Assembly (NCBI RefSeq): GCF_000762875.2
Contig: NZ_JRMP02000011.1
Coordinates: 21,919 to 85,918, forward strand
Direction: 5' to 3'
Source of the DNA: Helicobacter saguini
GTDB lineage: Bacteria; Campylobacterota; Campylobacteria; Campylobacterales; Helicobacteraceae
Length of the DNA: 64,000 nt
The first letter of the stretch is position 1. Each line of letters opens with the position of its first letter. A model generated the notes under the pieces. It was not told the origin of the DNA and did no database searches. It saw only the letters and a program-made list of their open reading frames with translations. A program made the position numbers and the translations under genes. Shown here in pieces: positions 1-8,076 of the stretch.

Positions 1-281
1 GCGTCAGTGATGGCAATATCACGCGTTTTTAGCTCATCTAAATTCTGCTTAGTAATGCCATGCGTTCTTATTATCACGCTTTTTGAATCACCCAAATTAT
101 TAATATCCTCTTGCACTTTAACGCCAAAGTCGCTCTCCAAGCGATTAATCTCAAGTGGATTATGTATCAAAGGTCCCAGTGTCAAGGTGTTTTTGTTTTT
201 TTTTGCTATTTTTTCAGTGATTTTTATCGCGCGCTTTACGCCAAAGCAAAAGCCATATTTTTCCGCCCGAATTACTTGCAT
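1..281 (-). CDS. ispH: 4-hydroxy-3-methylbut-2-enyl diphosphate reductase IspH, N-terminal part (runs off the window)
   Basis: This is the first 93 codons of the [4Fe-4S] enzyme that makes IPP and DMAPP from HMBPP in the last step of the MEP isoprenoid pathway. The reverse strand reads MQVIRAEKYGFCFGVKRAI from an ATG at 281; GFCFGV is the IspH N-terminal motif carrying the first cluster cysteine. It continues through LGPLIHNP and IIRTHGI, which also fit the family. An AAGGA ribosome site lies 6-7 bases upstream of the start. The remaining two thirds, with the other two cysteines, is outside the window. The complementary open frame on the plus strand is only its shadow. Confidence 0.9.
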   Translation of the reverse strand, partial: MQVIRAEKYGFCFGVKRAIKITEKIAKKNKNTLTLGPLIHNPLEINRLESDFGVKVQEDINNLGDSKSVIIRTHGITKQNLDELKTRDIAITD

Positions 282-519
282 TTTTTGTCCTTAAAATTTT
301 TAATTTACAAGATTCTATACAAAATTTTTTAGAATCTAGGTTGATTTTTGGTAAGTTTTTATTAAATTTAGCTTAAATTCAGCTTCCTTTAAGGTTAGAT
401 TCTATACAATCTTAGGATACAAATGTCATTATTAAGTACCTGTGAAAACAAAAAGTTACAATATACAGAATCTAGATACTAAAAATAAACTCTAAACATA
501 AAAACTAGGAATAAATTAA

Positions 520-1518
520 ATGTACAAAGCCATCTTAGTTAATAGCAAGGCGAGACGTCACGCAGACATAATAACAAATCTAGATTTAGCCAAAAAAGCA
601 AATAGTGGCTTAAGTATCAAATCTTTAAGTAAAATCTTAGATGTAAGTAGTAAAACAATTTCACGTGATTTGCATGAGTGCCTAAATGAATTTGTGGAGC
701 GTAAAGGTAACACTTGGTATTTAAAAGATAGCATGGATTCTAAAAATGATGAAGAGCTTATTATTAGAATCTTGGATGAAATGGCAAAGGGAGTTGGTGA
801 TGAATTTCATAACAAAGTGCAACAATTTTTTAGGCAATTTCAAGCACAAATAAATAGTCCAATTTATGCACATCTAAATAGTGAAAAGTTAAGCAATGAT
901 GATATTAAAATATTCAAAATTTTAGAATCTGCAATTAACAAAAAAATAAAAATTAGCTTTTCTTATACAAAAGTTTCTAATGATGGAGTAGATTTTGTGT
1001 TAGATTCCCAAAAAAGAAAGTCTAAAAGTGTGAAAAAGTTTTGCGTAAAACCTTTAAAACTCGCATTTTTTGATGGCTTTTGGTATCTTTTGGCTTTTGA
1101 TATAGAATCTAAAAAAGATTCTAATATAACGCGTGAAGTTTTTAAAAAATTTTATATAAAAGATATTAATAATATTGCTTTACTTAATGAAACATTTGAG
1201 CTATCAAATAAATTACAAAAACAGCTAAAAAACGCACATAATGTTTGGTTTCAATTACAAGAGCCTATTAATGTTAATCTTTTAATCGATAAAATCATAG
1301 TAAAATATTTTTTAAGAAAACCATTACCTACGCAGATTATAAAAAGTCGATATACAAATGGTGATTTAGAAATCCAAATAAAAATCACACATGAAATGGA
1401 AATAACCCCAATAATTTTCTACTATCTACCACATATAAAAGTTTTAAGCCCAAGTCATTTACAAAAATATGTAAAAGACAAGATAACAAAATATTTGGAA
1501 TACTTAAATAATATGTAA
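520..1518 (+). CDS. WYL-domain transcriptional regulator
   Basis: The 332-residue protein has an N-terminal DeoR-type helix-turn-helix (about residues 31-52, LSKILDVSSKTISRDL) and a central WYL domain (about 140-220). The domain is marked by VKPLKLAFFDGFWYLLAFD, with the W-Y-L triad at about 188-190, and by a following beta-rich stretch ending FYIKDINN. WYL proteins are DNA-binding regulators thought to sense a ligand or nucleic acid; some control defence or DNA-damage genes. The gene stands alone between ispH (divergent) and a chemoreceptor (convergent), so its target is not evident. A weak AGGA site precedes the ATG by about 9 bases. The family call is firm; the role is unknown. Confidence 0.82.
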   Translation: MYKAILVNSKARRHADIITNLDLAKKANSGLSIKSLSKILDVSSKTISRDLHECLNEFVERKGNTWYLKDSMDSKNDEELIIRILDEMAKGVGDEFHNKVQQFFRQFQAQINSPIYAHLNSEKLSNDDIKIFKILESAINKKIKISFSYTKVSNDGVDFVLDSQKRKSKSVKKFCVKPLKLAFFDGFWYLLAFDIESKKDSNITREVFKKFYIKDINNIALLNETFELSNKLQKQLKNAHNVWFQLQEPINVNLLIDKIIVKYFLRKPLPTQIIKSRYTNGDLEIQIKITHEMEITPIIFYYLPHIKVLSPSHLQKYVKDKITKYLEYLNNM

Positions 1519-1548
1519 TGTTCAATTAATATTGTATATTTTAGATTC

Positions 1549-3651
1549 TTACTTAAAACTTTTTCTCTCCACATCCGCTAGGATTTCATTAGCCACAGAA
1601 TCTACTGCGGTGCTTATGTCTCTTGCGTGGTTGGCTATATCCACATTTTGCTGTGTGATAGATTCTAATTTTGCGATTGATTCATTTATCTGTCCTATGC
1701 CTGTGGCTTGTTCTTTAATAGATTCGCCCATATCATTTATTGATTGCACCAAAATATTTACATTTGCCTCGATTTCACCCAAGCTTTTTTGCGTTTTTTC
1801 GGCGAGTTTGCGAACCTCATCGGCTACAACGGCAAAGCCGCGACCATGCTCTCCAGCCCTTGCGGCTTCTATTGCTGCATTTAACGCCAAAAGGTTTGTT
1901 TGCTCCGCAATATCTCGTATAATTCCTATGATATTTTTTATATCTTCGCTCTGCCCTATTACTTCGCTAGTTTTATCGCTTACATTTTGCATACTTGATG
2001 TTATTTGCTCTATGCTACTAGCGGTTTGCTCTAGGTTACTAGCCTGTGTATTTGCTGAATCTCGCAAAGTCTCAACTGAGCTTTCCAACTCTTTACTTTT
2101 AGAATCTAGATTCTTAGCAAAGCCAAGCGAAGTATTAAGCATTTTACATATTTCACTCCCTAGCTCATTTGCACTTAGCTCTACCTTGCCACGCGCAGAT
2201 TCTATACGTTCATTGAATCTCAAAGATGAATAATTCTCAAACGCCTTTAAAATCGTATTAATATCACTCCCGATATTTTTCTCCAAAATATCAAGCATAT
2301 TATTTAGCACACCACGCAATTCTAGTAGCTGTGGATTAGCAGGGATAGGAGCGATACGCAAAGTAAGATTCCCAGATTCTATAGCCTTAGCCATATCAAG
2401 TGTAGCGTGCATCATCATAGAATCTTTTCCCAAAGATTTTTGTATATCTTCCACATTTGCATTTATCATTAAACCCATGTGACCGATTTCATCATTTGCC
2501 TTTATCTTTATAGTAGGTGGCGTGCTACTCTCATGGCGTAAAAAGCCAAAAAATTCGCCCAAATGCCTTGAGATATTATGCACCCTTGTAGTAACACGCA
2601 TTCGCACATACACCGCCGCGCCAACTAAAATAAATATCATTGAAATAAACACAGCCCCGATTATAATATTTCGCAAAATGCTAACAGATTCTAATACTGA
2701 ATCTGTCGGCGAAAAGACCACCACGCCCCAGTGTGCGTTACTATTGCGACCAACTTCAAAGCTAGAAACAGATGCAAAGCCCTCCACACCGCTAATATTT
2801 GTGTAGTTAAACACGCCACTTTTATTAGCCGCGATAATATCTACCATTTCTTTTAATGTAGGATTTATTTGCATATATGGCTTTGTGATTAGGTCTTCAT
2901 TTTTATGCACGCCCATTATGCCCCTATCTGTGATTAGGAATTGATAGCTAGATTCAAAGTCAAGGTTGCTACTTAGCACAGCCTGCTTCATCCGCGTAAT
3001 ATTTACAAACATACCTAAAACGCCCATAATACGATTATTAGAATCAAATATAGGCATATTCACACTCACACCGACAAACTCATGCCCTTGCAAGTTGATT
3101 CTAATAGGCGAACCGATAGTCATTTGACCACTTTTAAGGCTCTCTTGCAAATATGGCAAATTAGCAATATCAGGACTAGCTTGTAAAATCTGCGTGCCAC
3201 CATTGCTATCAGGCTCGGTATCAATGGCAAGTATCAAATAATCGCTATTATTTGGGACTTTATACTTTGGATTAGTGAAACTCGCACTCTCACCTTTGAT
3301 ATACAAAAAGGCATAATTTGCCCAGCGACTACCATCAGCTAATGTCATTAGATTTTTTTCTATCATACTCTCACTAGCATTTTCGTGTAATAGCTCCTCA
3401 ATATCGCCTTTATCGACTTTCAAAGCGACATAGACTTCGTTAAAAAAGCCATTTACGCGGTTTGCATTTGCATTTGCCACATTTTGCAATAGCTTTTTGC
3501 TTTGCTCTAGCTGGACTATTGAACTTCTCTTAACAATAATATACGCCATAAGGCACATACAAATAAGCACAATCGCACTTAGCACAAGCATAAGCTTTAG
3601 CCCTATGCCCATATATTTTTTACTCGCTACTTTTTGGTTAATATTTTCCAT
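1549..3651 (-). CDS. Methyl-accepting chemotaxis protein with periplasmic Cache-type sensor
   Basis: A 700-residue transmembrane chemoreceptor. A first membrane helix lies at about residues 18-41. It is followed by a roughly 280-residue periplasmic region of the double-Cache type (for example [17 protein letters not shown]), a second helix at about 327-352, a HAMP-like linker and a long coiled coil. The highly conserved signalling tip at about 578-621 contains [20 protein letters not shown] and [18 protein letters not shown], which bind CheA and CheW. The start ATG has an AAAGGA site. No C-terminal CheR/CheB-tethering pentapeptide is seen. The ligand cannot be named from sequence. The 233-codon plus-strand frame inside it is a shadow. 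Confidence 0.93.
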   Translation of the reverse strand: MENINQKVASKKYMGIGLKLMLVLSAIVLICMCLMAYIIVKRSSIVQLEQSKKLLQNVANANANRVNGFFNEVYVALKVDKGDIEELLHENASESMIEKNLMTLADGSRWANYAFLYIKGESASFTNPKYKVPNNSDYLILAIDTEPDSNGGTQILQASPDIANLPYLQESLKSGQMTIGSPIRINLQGHEFVGVSVNMPIFDSNNRIMGVLGMFVNITRMKQAVLSSNLDFESSYQFLITDRGIMGVHKNEDLITKPYMQINPTLKEMVDIIAANKSGVFNYTNISGVEGFASVSSFEVGRNSNAHWGVVVFSPTDSVLESVSILRNIIIGAVFISMIFILVGAAVYVRMRVTTRVHNISRHLGEFFGFLRHESSTPPTIKIKANDEIGHMGLMINANVEDIQKSLGKDSMMMHATLDMAKAIESGNLTLRIAPIPANPQLLELRGVLNNMLDILEKNIGSDINTILKAFENYSSLRFNERIESARGKVELSANELGSEICKMLNTSLGFAKNLDSKSKELESSVETLRDSANTQASNLEQTASSIEQITSSMQNVSDKTSEVIGQSEDIKNIIGIIRDIAEQTNLLALNAAIEAARAGEHGRGFAVVADEVRKLAEKTQKSLGEIEANVNILVQSINDMGESIKEQATGIGQINESIAKLESITQQNVDIANHARDISTAVDSVANEILADVERKSFK

Positions 3652-3822
3652 TTGTTTATTTCCTTTGTAAAATTTATGTAAAGATTCTACATTTTAGTAT
3701 AAAATTACAAAAAAACAAATAAAAAATATAATTTTATTAAAAATTTTATTGAATAGATGTTTTAAAAGTAAAACTATCGAGTGTTTTATTTTATGTTACA
3801 ATTAAATATATGCTAAAATTCA

Positions 3823-3828
3823 TATAAT
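3823..3828 (+). promoter_or_regulatory. Putative -10 box of the phase-variable methyltransferase gene
   Basis: TATAAT in an AT-rich context, about 40 bases before the chosen start at 3869. Housekeeping promoters in Helicobacter typically show a TATAAT -10 without a conserved -35, which fits here. Promoter activity is inferred. Confidence 0.45.
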
Positions 3829-3868
3829 TTTTAGTAAAAATATGGTGAAATTTATATGGAGAAAGGTT

Positions 3869-4357
3869 ATGCAAGGGTTAAAAGATGGTTTTAAGAAAGA
3901 AAAGGTGGTGATTTTTGGGGCGGGGAATTGTGGGAGGCTTATTGCTTCGCAGATTGCTCTAGATTCTAAGATTGAAATTGTCGCATTTATTGATAATGAT
4001 AAGAATAAAGAAGGGAGTTTTATACAAATAGATTCTATAGAATCTAACTCCTTAAGAGCTGGTAGGGTGGGAATAGATAAAATAGATTCTATAGAATCTA
4101 AGTTTTCAAAAGGGCGGCAAGAGGGCGATAGGTCATTAGATTCTATAGAATCTAATAAAAAAACGCATATTTCGCCCACATTCAATATGAAAGATAAAAT
4201 AGATTCTATAAACAATGGCTTGGATATTTCGCTATCGTTTAATAAAGTGGATGGAGATTCTAGTATAGCTATAGAATCTAGCCAAACGACCACCCACCGC
4301 CCTTTTAGTAAAATAGATTCTAATAATACACATAATATACGGGGGGGGGGGGGGTAA
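3869..4357 (+). CDS. Phase-variable TylF-type methyltransferase, upstream half (nucleotide-binding domain start; frame ends at the G tract)
   Basis: The first half of a gene that is split in this sequence. From ATG 3869, which has GGAG 7 bases upstream and is preferred to ATG 3842, the product begins with a Rossmann-like fold: KVVIFGAGNCGRLIASQIAL, then EIVAFIDNDKNKEG. After about 50 residues it enters a long DS/ES repeat linker. The frame reaches a run of 14 G (4341-4354) and stops at TAA 4355-4357. The second half of the same domain resumes at 4360 in another frame. One extra G would fuse the two parts into a protein of about 545 residues. In this clone the gene is therefore probably OFF. 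Confidence 0.75.
   Translation: MQGLKDGFKKEKVVIFGAGNCGRLIASQIALDSKIEIVAFIDNDKNKEGSFIQIDSIESNSLRAGRVGIDKIDSIESKFSKGRQEGDRSLDSIESNKKTHISPTFNMKDKIDSINNGLDISLSFNKVDGDSSIAIESSQTTTHRPFSKIDSNNTHNIRGGGG
4031..4340 (+). repeat. In-frame palindromic repeat array (DS/ES linker) inside the methyltransferase gene
   Basis: Several copies of AGATTCTATAGAATCT are read as D-S-I-E-S, interleaved with copies related to the TCGCTCAACATGAC motif (4166-4195, 4225-4255) and a C-rich motif near 4288. The array splits a Rossmann-like domain between its second strand and the segment that resumes after the G tract. Confidence 0.85.
4341..4354 (+). repeat. Homopolymeric G14 tract, phase-variation switch (OFF register)
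   Basis: Fourteen consecutive G between the two halves of one methyltransferase gene. The upstream frame ends three bases after the tract. A change to 15 G makes the frame continuous as Gly codons followed by V-I-V-Y-N-S-N-M. Slipped-strand changes in such tracts switch surface-glycan genes on and off in Campylobacter and Helicobacter. Confidence 0.9.
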
Positions 4358-4359
4358 TT

Positions 4360-5502
4360 GTGTATAATAGTAACATGTTACAGAATCTAGATTTTGATAG
4401 AATCATCGTTGGGACTTTTACCGGGCTTTATGAAATATCAAAGCAACTAATTCAAATGGGTATAAAACGTGAAAAAATCGATACAAGCTACATCGAGGTA
4501 AGCGTTAAGGCGCGTGAAAACTTTGTGCGTGATTTTGCAAAGGAATTTATAGAATCTCAAGTGAGCGAAAAAACAGATTCTATAGAATCTACAATGGACG
4601 CATTAAATAAGAGCGAAGTTTTAGACAATAAAACAGATTCTATAGAATCTAATATCCTATCGCCCACCCACCACCCTTTTGATGGGAAAGATTCTATAGA
4701 ATCTAAACACCAAAAATCCCACCACCATAATAAAGATTTTATAAAATCTAGCCAAACGCCCACCCAAGAAAAAACAGATTCTATGGAATCTAAAAGCCAA
4801 ACGACCGCCCAAGAAAAAACAGATTCTATAGAATCTACAATGGACGTGCTAAATAAGAGCGAAGTTTTAGACAATAAAACAGATTCTATAGAATCTAAAA
4901 TCCTATCGCCCACCCACCACCCTACTAATGAAAAAGATTCTATGGAATCTAAAAGCCAAACGCCCACCCACCGCACTATTAAAAAAGATTACGCCGTAGC
5001 CGAAGTGGGCGTGTATCGTGGCGATTTTGCACGTGTGATAAATGAGAGTTTTAAGGAGAATAGATTCTATCTTTTTGACACATTTGAGGGCTTTAGTGTG
5101 AATGATATGCAATCTAGCAGAGATGGCGTTATGAGGGCGAATTTGGGCGTGAAACATTTTGCAAATACAAGCGTGGAGCTGGTTTTAGGCAAGATGCCCT
5201 TTCCGCAAAATTGTGTTATAAAAAAGGGCTGGTTTCCTAGTAGTGCTAGCGATTTAGATTCTAAAGAGAAATTTTGCTTTGTGAATCTAGATTGCGATTT
5301 GTATGAGCCGATTTTGGCTGGACTAAAGTTTTTCTATCCGCGAATGTGTAAAGGTGGCATAATTTTAGTGCATGAGTATTTTTCAAATGGCTATGTGGGC
5401 GTGAAAAAGGCAGTAGATGAATTTTTTATAGAATCTAAATTGCCTACTTTTCACAAATTTCCTATCGGTGATAATTTAAGCATTGCGATTTTGAAAACTT
5501 AG
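4360..5502 (+). CDS. Phase-variable TylF-type SAM-dependent methyltransferase, downstream half with catalytic domain
   Basis: This 380-codon frame holds the end of the N-terminal domain (FDRIIVGTFTGLYEISKQL, about residues 14-32), a repeat linker (about 70-205) and a class I methyltransferase domain of the macrocin O-methyltransferase (TylF) family (about 209-380). Family features are AEVGVYRGDFARVI, the SAM-binding loop; FYLFDTFEGF; and FVNLDCDLYEPILAGLKFFY, with the D-x-D metal-binding region. The domain pair is common in Campylobacterota polysaccharide loci. The GTG at 4360 has no ribosome site, so this is the continuation of the gene starting at 3869, not a separate gene. Phosphonopyruvate decarboxylase follows 21 bases later. 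The methyl acceptor is probably a sugar, but this is not shown. Confidence 0.8.
   Translation: MYNSNMLQNLDFDRIIVGTFTGLYEISKQLIQMGIKREKIDTSYIEVSVKARENFVRDFAKEFIESQVSEKTDSIESTMDALNKSEVLDNKTDSIESNILSPTHHPFDGKDSIESKHQKSHHHNKDFIKSSQTPTQEKTDSMESKSQTTAQEKTDSIESTMDVLNKSEVLDNKTDSIESKILSPTHHPTNEKDSMESKSQTPTHRTIKKDYAVAEVGVYRGDFARVINESFKENRFYLFDTFEGFSVNDMQSSRDGVMRANLGVKHFANTSVELVLGKMPFPQNCVIKKGWFPSSASDLDSKEKFCFVNLDCDLYEPILAGLKFFYPRMCKGGIILVHEYFSNGYVGVKKAVDEFFIESKLPTFHKFPIGDNLSIAILKT
4573..4982 (+). repeat. Second in-frame repeat array of the methyltransferase gene, with internal duplication
   Basis: The array consists of AGATTCTATAGAATCT-type units plus two copies of the C-rich motif CGCCCACCCACCACCCT (4661-4677, 4907-4923). 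A block of about 100 bases is duplicated: the residues N-K-S-E-V-L-D-N-K-T-D-S-I-E-S occur twice, starting near 4606 and 4849. It joins the N-terminal and methyltransferase domains. Because the core repeat is palindromic, the opposite strand is also open here and also spells D-S-I-E-S. Confidence 0.9.
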
Positions 5503-5523
5503 ATTCTATATTAAAGGACAAAA

Positions 5524-7011
5524 ATGCTTGATACAAAAAAGTTTGTAAATGAAATGTTTAATCTAGGCTGTGAGTATATTAGCGGCGTGCCTTGTAGCTA
5601 TCTTAGCCCTTTAATTAATTGTAGTATAAATAGTGGAAAGTTTATTATGGCAAATAATGAGGGTGATGCGGTAGCGATTGCTTCGGGTGTGTCTCTTTGT
5701 GGAATGGGTGAAAATTCGTCTCGTACGCAATCTTTGCGGGAGCTTGATTTTTCTTTGTGCGACAGCACTGATAGGCTAGTCTCCGCAGAAAAATCTACGC
5801 AACCCGCAAATCTTACGCACGATACTAGAATTTCTACACAAGATTCTAAACAAACAAATCCCCCTGAAAATTACCGAAAAGACGCCGATTTTTTCGGTGT
5901 AACTCTTATGCAAAATAGCGGTTTGAGTAACGCTTTAAGCCCCTTAACAAGCCTTAATTACACCTTTAAAATCCCCATTTTGGGCTTCGTATCTTTGCGT
6001 GGGGAGCGAGATTCTAATAACATTAATACAGATGAGCCCCAGCACGAGTTGCTAGGCATTATCACAGATAAATTGCTAAAAACTTGCAAAATCAAATATG
6101 AGATTTTAAGCGAAAATATGGATGTGGCATTAATGCAACTACAACACGCAAAAAAGATTCTAAAAAGAAGGGAGAGTTTCTTTTTTATCGTGCGGCAAGG
6201 CACTTTTAGCAAGGTTGGCTTAGAATCTAAAAGCTTAGAATCTAGCAACATAGAATCTAATATTATAGAATCTAAAAATACTAAACCCGCACAAATAACG
6301 CGTCTAAACGCCTTAGAATCTATCCAAAAAATCGCTAAAGATTCTATACTCCTTGCTACCACAGGCAAGTGTGGCAGAGAGCTTTATGAGTTAGGCGATA
6401 AGGCAAATCAGCTTTATATGGTAGGCTCGATGGGCTGTGTGTCGCCCTTAGGACTTGGAATCTCTTTAGGCACGAATAAAAAAGTTATAGCAATCGATGG
6501 CGATTCAGCCCTCCTTATGCGTTTAGGTAGTATGGCGGCAAATGCGTATTACACGCAAAAACGCAATAACTTTTGCCATATTTTACTAGATAATGAAAGC
6601 CATGATAGCACCGGCGGACAGGATAATCTCTCGCCCTTTATTGATTTTGCTTTAATTGCTAAGGCGTGTGGGTATCAACACATTTTTGTGGCGAAAAATT
6701 TAAGTGAGTTTGAATCTTATTTGCAAATGTTTATGGAATCTAAAAGCATAGTCATTGCGAGAGAAAGCGAAGCAATCCATAAAATTAGCAAAAAAGATTC
6801 TAAGAATGTAGATTGCCACGATTTAAATTCTAGCGAATTTAAATCTCGCAATGACAATAAAAAGTCTAAAAGCCCCACCAACCACTCTATTAATAAAGGT
6901 GCATTTTTTATATATCTAAAAATAACAAAAGGTAGTAAAGAAAATCTAGGTCGCCCAAAAATCACACCTAAGCAAGTCGCCACTCGTTTAAATAAGTTTA
7001 TAAAAACTTAG
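5524..7011 (+). CDS. aepY: Phosphonopyruvate decarboxylase (ThDP-dependent), enlarged by in-frame insertions
   Basis: The 495-residue product fits the ThDP-dependent enzyme converting phosphonopyruvate to phosphonoacetaldehyde in phosphonate biosynthesis. Known members have about 370-390 residues. It has the N-terminal pyrimidine-binding domain (EYISGVPCSYLSPLIN, ANNEGDAVAIASG), QNSGLSNALSPLTSLNY, and a C-terminal ThDP domain with IAIDGDSALLMRLGSMA at about 322-338 and ESHDSTGGQ. The extra length comes from three insertions: about residues 61-122 (hairpin element), 236-257 (DS/ES type) and 403-458 (inverted-repeat element). All leave the frame open. PEP mutase, which would supply the substrate, is not in the window. 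A matching phosphonoacetaldehyde reductase lies at 16198. Sulfopyruvate decarboxylase is a less likely alternative. Confidence 0.8.
   Translation: MLDTKKFVNEMFNLGCEYISGVPCSYLSPLINCSINSGKFIMANNEGDAVAIASGVSLCGMGENSSRTQSLRELDFSLCDSTDRLVSAEKSTQPANLTHDTRISTQDSKQTNPPENYRKDADFFGVTLMQNSGLSNALSPLTSLNYTFKIPILGFVSLRGERDSNNINTDEPQHELLGIITDKLLKTCKIKYEILSENMDVALMQLQHAKKILKRRESFFFIVRQGTFSKVGLESKSLESSNIESNIIESKNTKPAQITRLNALESIQKIAKDSILLATTGKCGRELYELGDKANQLYMVGSMGCVSPLGLGISLGTNKKVIAIDGDSALLMRLGSMAANAYYTQKRNNFCHILLDNESHDSTGGQDNLSPFIDFALIAKACGYQHIFVAKNLSEFESYLQMFMESKSIVIARESEAIHKISKKDSKNVDCHDLNSSEFKSRNDNKKSKSPTNHSINKGAFFIYLKITKGSKENLGRPKITPKQVATRLNKFIKT
5720..5823 (+). repeat. Hairpin-forming inserted element within the decarboxylase gene
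   Basis: Nested inverted repeats: TTTGCGGG (5733-5740) with CCCGCAAA (5803-5810), and GATTTTTCT (5746-5754) with AGAAAAATC (5787-5795). The outer flanks are imperfectly complementary. It interrupts an otherwise normal protein between IASGVSL and GVTLMQNSG, and keeps the frame. Confidence 0.75.
6751..6855 (+). repeat. Inverted-repeat element bounded by GTCATTGCGAG / CTCGCAATGAC in the decarboxylase gene
   Basis: The 105-base segment starts with GTCATTGCGAG and ends with its exact complement CTCGCAATGAC. Inner GCAATC and GATTGC copies are also inverted. It is read in frame as part of a linker near the C terminus. The terminal sequence resembles a short interspersed repeat common in many bacterial genomes (GTCATTGCGAG...GAAGCAATC). 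Confidence 0.8.
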
Positions 7012-7014
7012 AAT

Positions 7015-7914
7015 CTAAATATTGCAATACCTTTGATACTGCTTTGGAGTGCAGGAGTGGAAGTCTTTGAAGTTTTTGCAAAAAGCAGAAATGTTTATGT
7101 AGCCTACTTCATTTGCGATTTGAGAAATGCTTTTGTGCGTTGTTTTTAGCAAACTAGTTGCCTTTTTTATCCTAAGATATTTGATAAATTGATAAATGCT
7201 ACTACCATATCGTGCCTTAAAGTCGCCATTTAGCTTACTTACACTCACGCCAAACTCTTCACTTAAAGCATTTAAAGTAATATCATCTTGGCAGTTTCTC
7301 TCTAAAAATGCTACTACATTTTGCAGATAATCTAGTGGAGATTCTATATATTCTTGCAAAAATAATAATAAATTTAAAGTCTGTATCCTAAGAAAATCGC
7401 TATTTGCACGAATATTTACTTGTGAAAATATACGCTTTAGCTTTGGGACGTTTAATATCACTTTTGGGGTGTTAAATCTATCGTGTAATCTTGCTAGTTT
7501 GAGCGATTTTAATAAGCTTTGCAAAGGCTTTATAGCATAATTTATATCGATATGAAATTCTATTGCTTGGCAGTTAATATTTGTAGCGGTGTATTTTTGA
7601 GCTGAATTGCAACACCAGATACTATTTTTAGCTAAATTAAACTCTTTATTTTTATCAAAAAAGCCTTTATACTCGCCATTAAGACAGATTCCAAAATGCA
7701 AGTGCATATCATTGCTTGTGTTACTAAAATCTTTAAAATTCCCATTAAAATTACCTATATTAAGATACACTCCATCAAATAAATATATCCCTTTAGAATC
7801 TATATTAAAATTTTTAGAGCAAACTTTTAAGTCGGTAAATTCTGGGTTTTTATCATTTGTAAATTCGCTTACTTCCCAAGATTTATTTGCCTTTATAAAA
7901 TTTAAATATGCCAT
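7015..7914 (-). CDS. AraC-family transcriptional regulator (YbtA-like position)
   Basis: A 299-residue regulator with a C-terminal pair of AraC helix-turn-helix motifs (about residues 205-295): LSEEFGVSVSKLNGDFKARY, then KSISQIANEVGYINISAFCK and the family signature FHSCTPKQYQRY. The N-terminal part is a sensor region without clear similarity. ATG 7914 is chosen because GGAG lies 7 bases before it; a TTG at 7926 has no such site. It is divergent from a FyuA-like siderophore receptor, as YbtA is a neighbour of the yersiniabactin uptake genes. It therefore probably activates that locus when the siderophore is present. This is inferred from family and position. Confidence 0.85.
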   Translation of the reverse strand: MAYLNFIKANKSWEVSEFTNDKNPEFTDLKVCSKNFNIDSKGIYLFDGVYLNIGNFNGNFKDFSNTSNDMHLHFGICLNGEYKGFFDKNKEFNLAKNSIWCCNSAQKYTATNINCQAIEFHIDINYAIKPLQSLLKSLKLARLHDRFNTPKVILNVPKLKRIFSQVNIRANSDFLRIQTLNLLLFLQEYIESPLDYLQNVVAFLERNCQDDITLNALSEEFGVSVSKLNGDFKARYGSSIYQFIKYLRIKKATSLLKTTHKSISQIANEVGYINISAFCKNFKDFHSCTPKQYQRYCNI

Positions 7915-7948
7915 TTGATACTCCAAAAATACATTCTTTTTGTGAAAA

Positions 7949-7956
7949 ATTATAAT
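7949..7956. promoter_or_regulatory. Overlapping divergent -10 boxes (ATTATAAT)
   Basis: ATTATAAT can be read as TATAAT on the plus strand (7951-7956) towards the receptor gene, and on the minus strand (7954-7949) towards the AraC gene. Such sharing would link expression of the two genes. Inferred from sequence only. Confidence 0.4.
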
Positions 7957-7983
7957 GCTAAAAATGTTAAGAATGAATTTTAT

Positions 7984-8016
7984 TTTTGTGATTTTGAGTT
8001 ATTTTGTGATTTTGGG
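7984..8016. promoter_or_regulatory. Tandem 15-base direct repeats, candidate AraC-type operator
   Basis: TTTTGTGATTTTGAG (7984-7998) and TTTTGTGATTTTGGG (8002-8016) are direct repeats 18 bases apart in the divergent spacer. AraC proteins bind tandem direct half-sites, so the adjacent regulator is the likely ligand. A related TTTTTGTGAAAAAT lies at about 7937-7950. Confidence 0.4.
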
Positions 8017-8076
8017 GTAGAAATAAAAATGTTGGCGAAATAAAATGCGAGTTTTAAAATGTTAAAAGGAAAACTT

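Noticed and set aside
7..332. Plus-strand frames at the left edge
   Set aside because: They are shadows of ispH, whose conserved GFCFGV motif and ribosome site are on the minus strand.
1532..2233. 233-codon plus-strand frame antisense to the chemoreceptor
   Set aside because: It is the complement of the strongly conserved signalling domain of the chemoreceptor, has no ribosome site and gives an implausible Ser/Leu/Ile-rich product.
4360..4362. GTG as the start of an independent methyltransferase gene
   Set aside because: No ribosome site; the product would start in the middle of a Rossmann-like domain whose first half is in the preceding frame, so a phase-variable single gene explains it better.
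4557..4976. Antisense 139-codon frame with L-D-S-I-E-S repeats as a gene
   Set aside because: It arises from the palindromic nature of the array; the sense strand carries the conserved methyltransferase.
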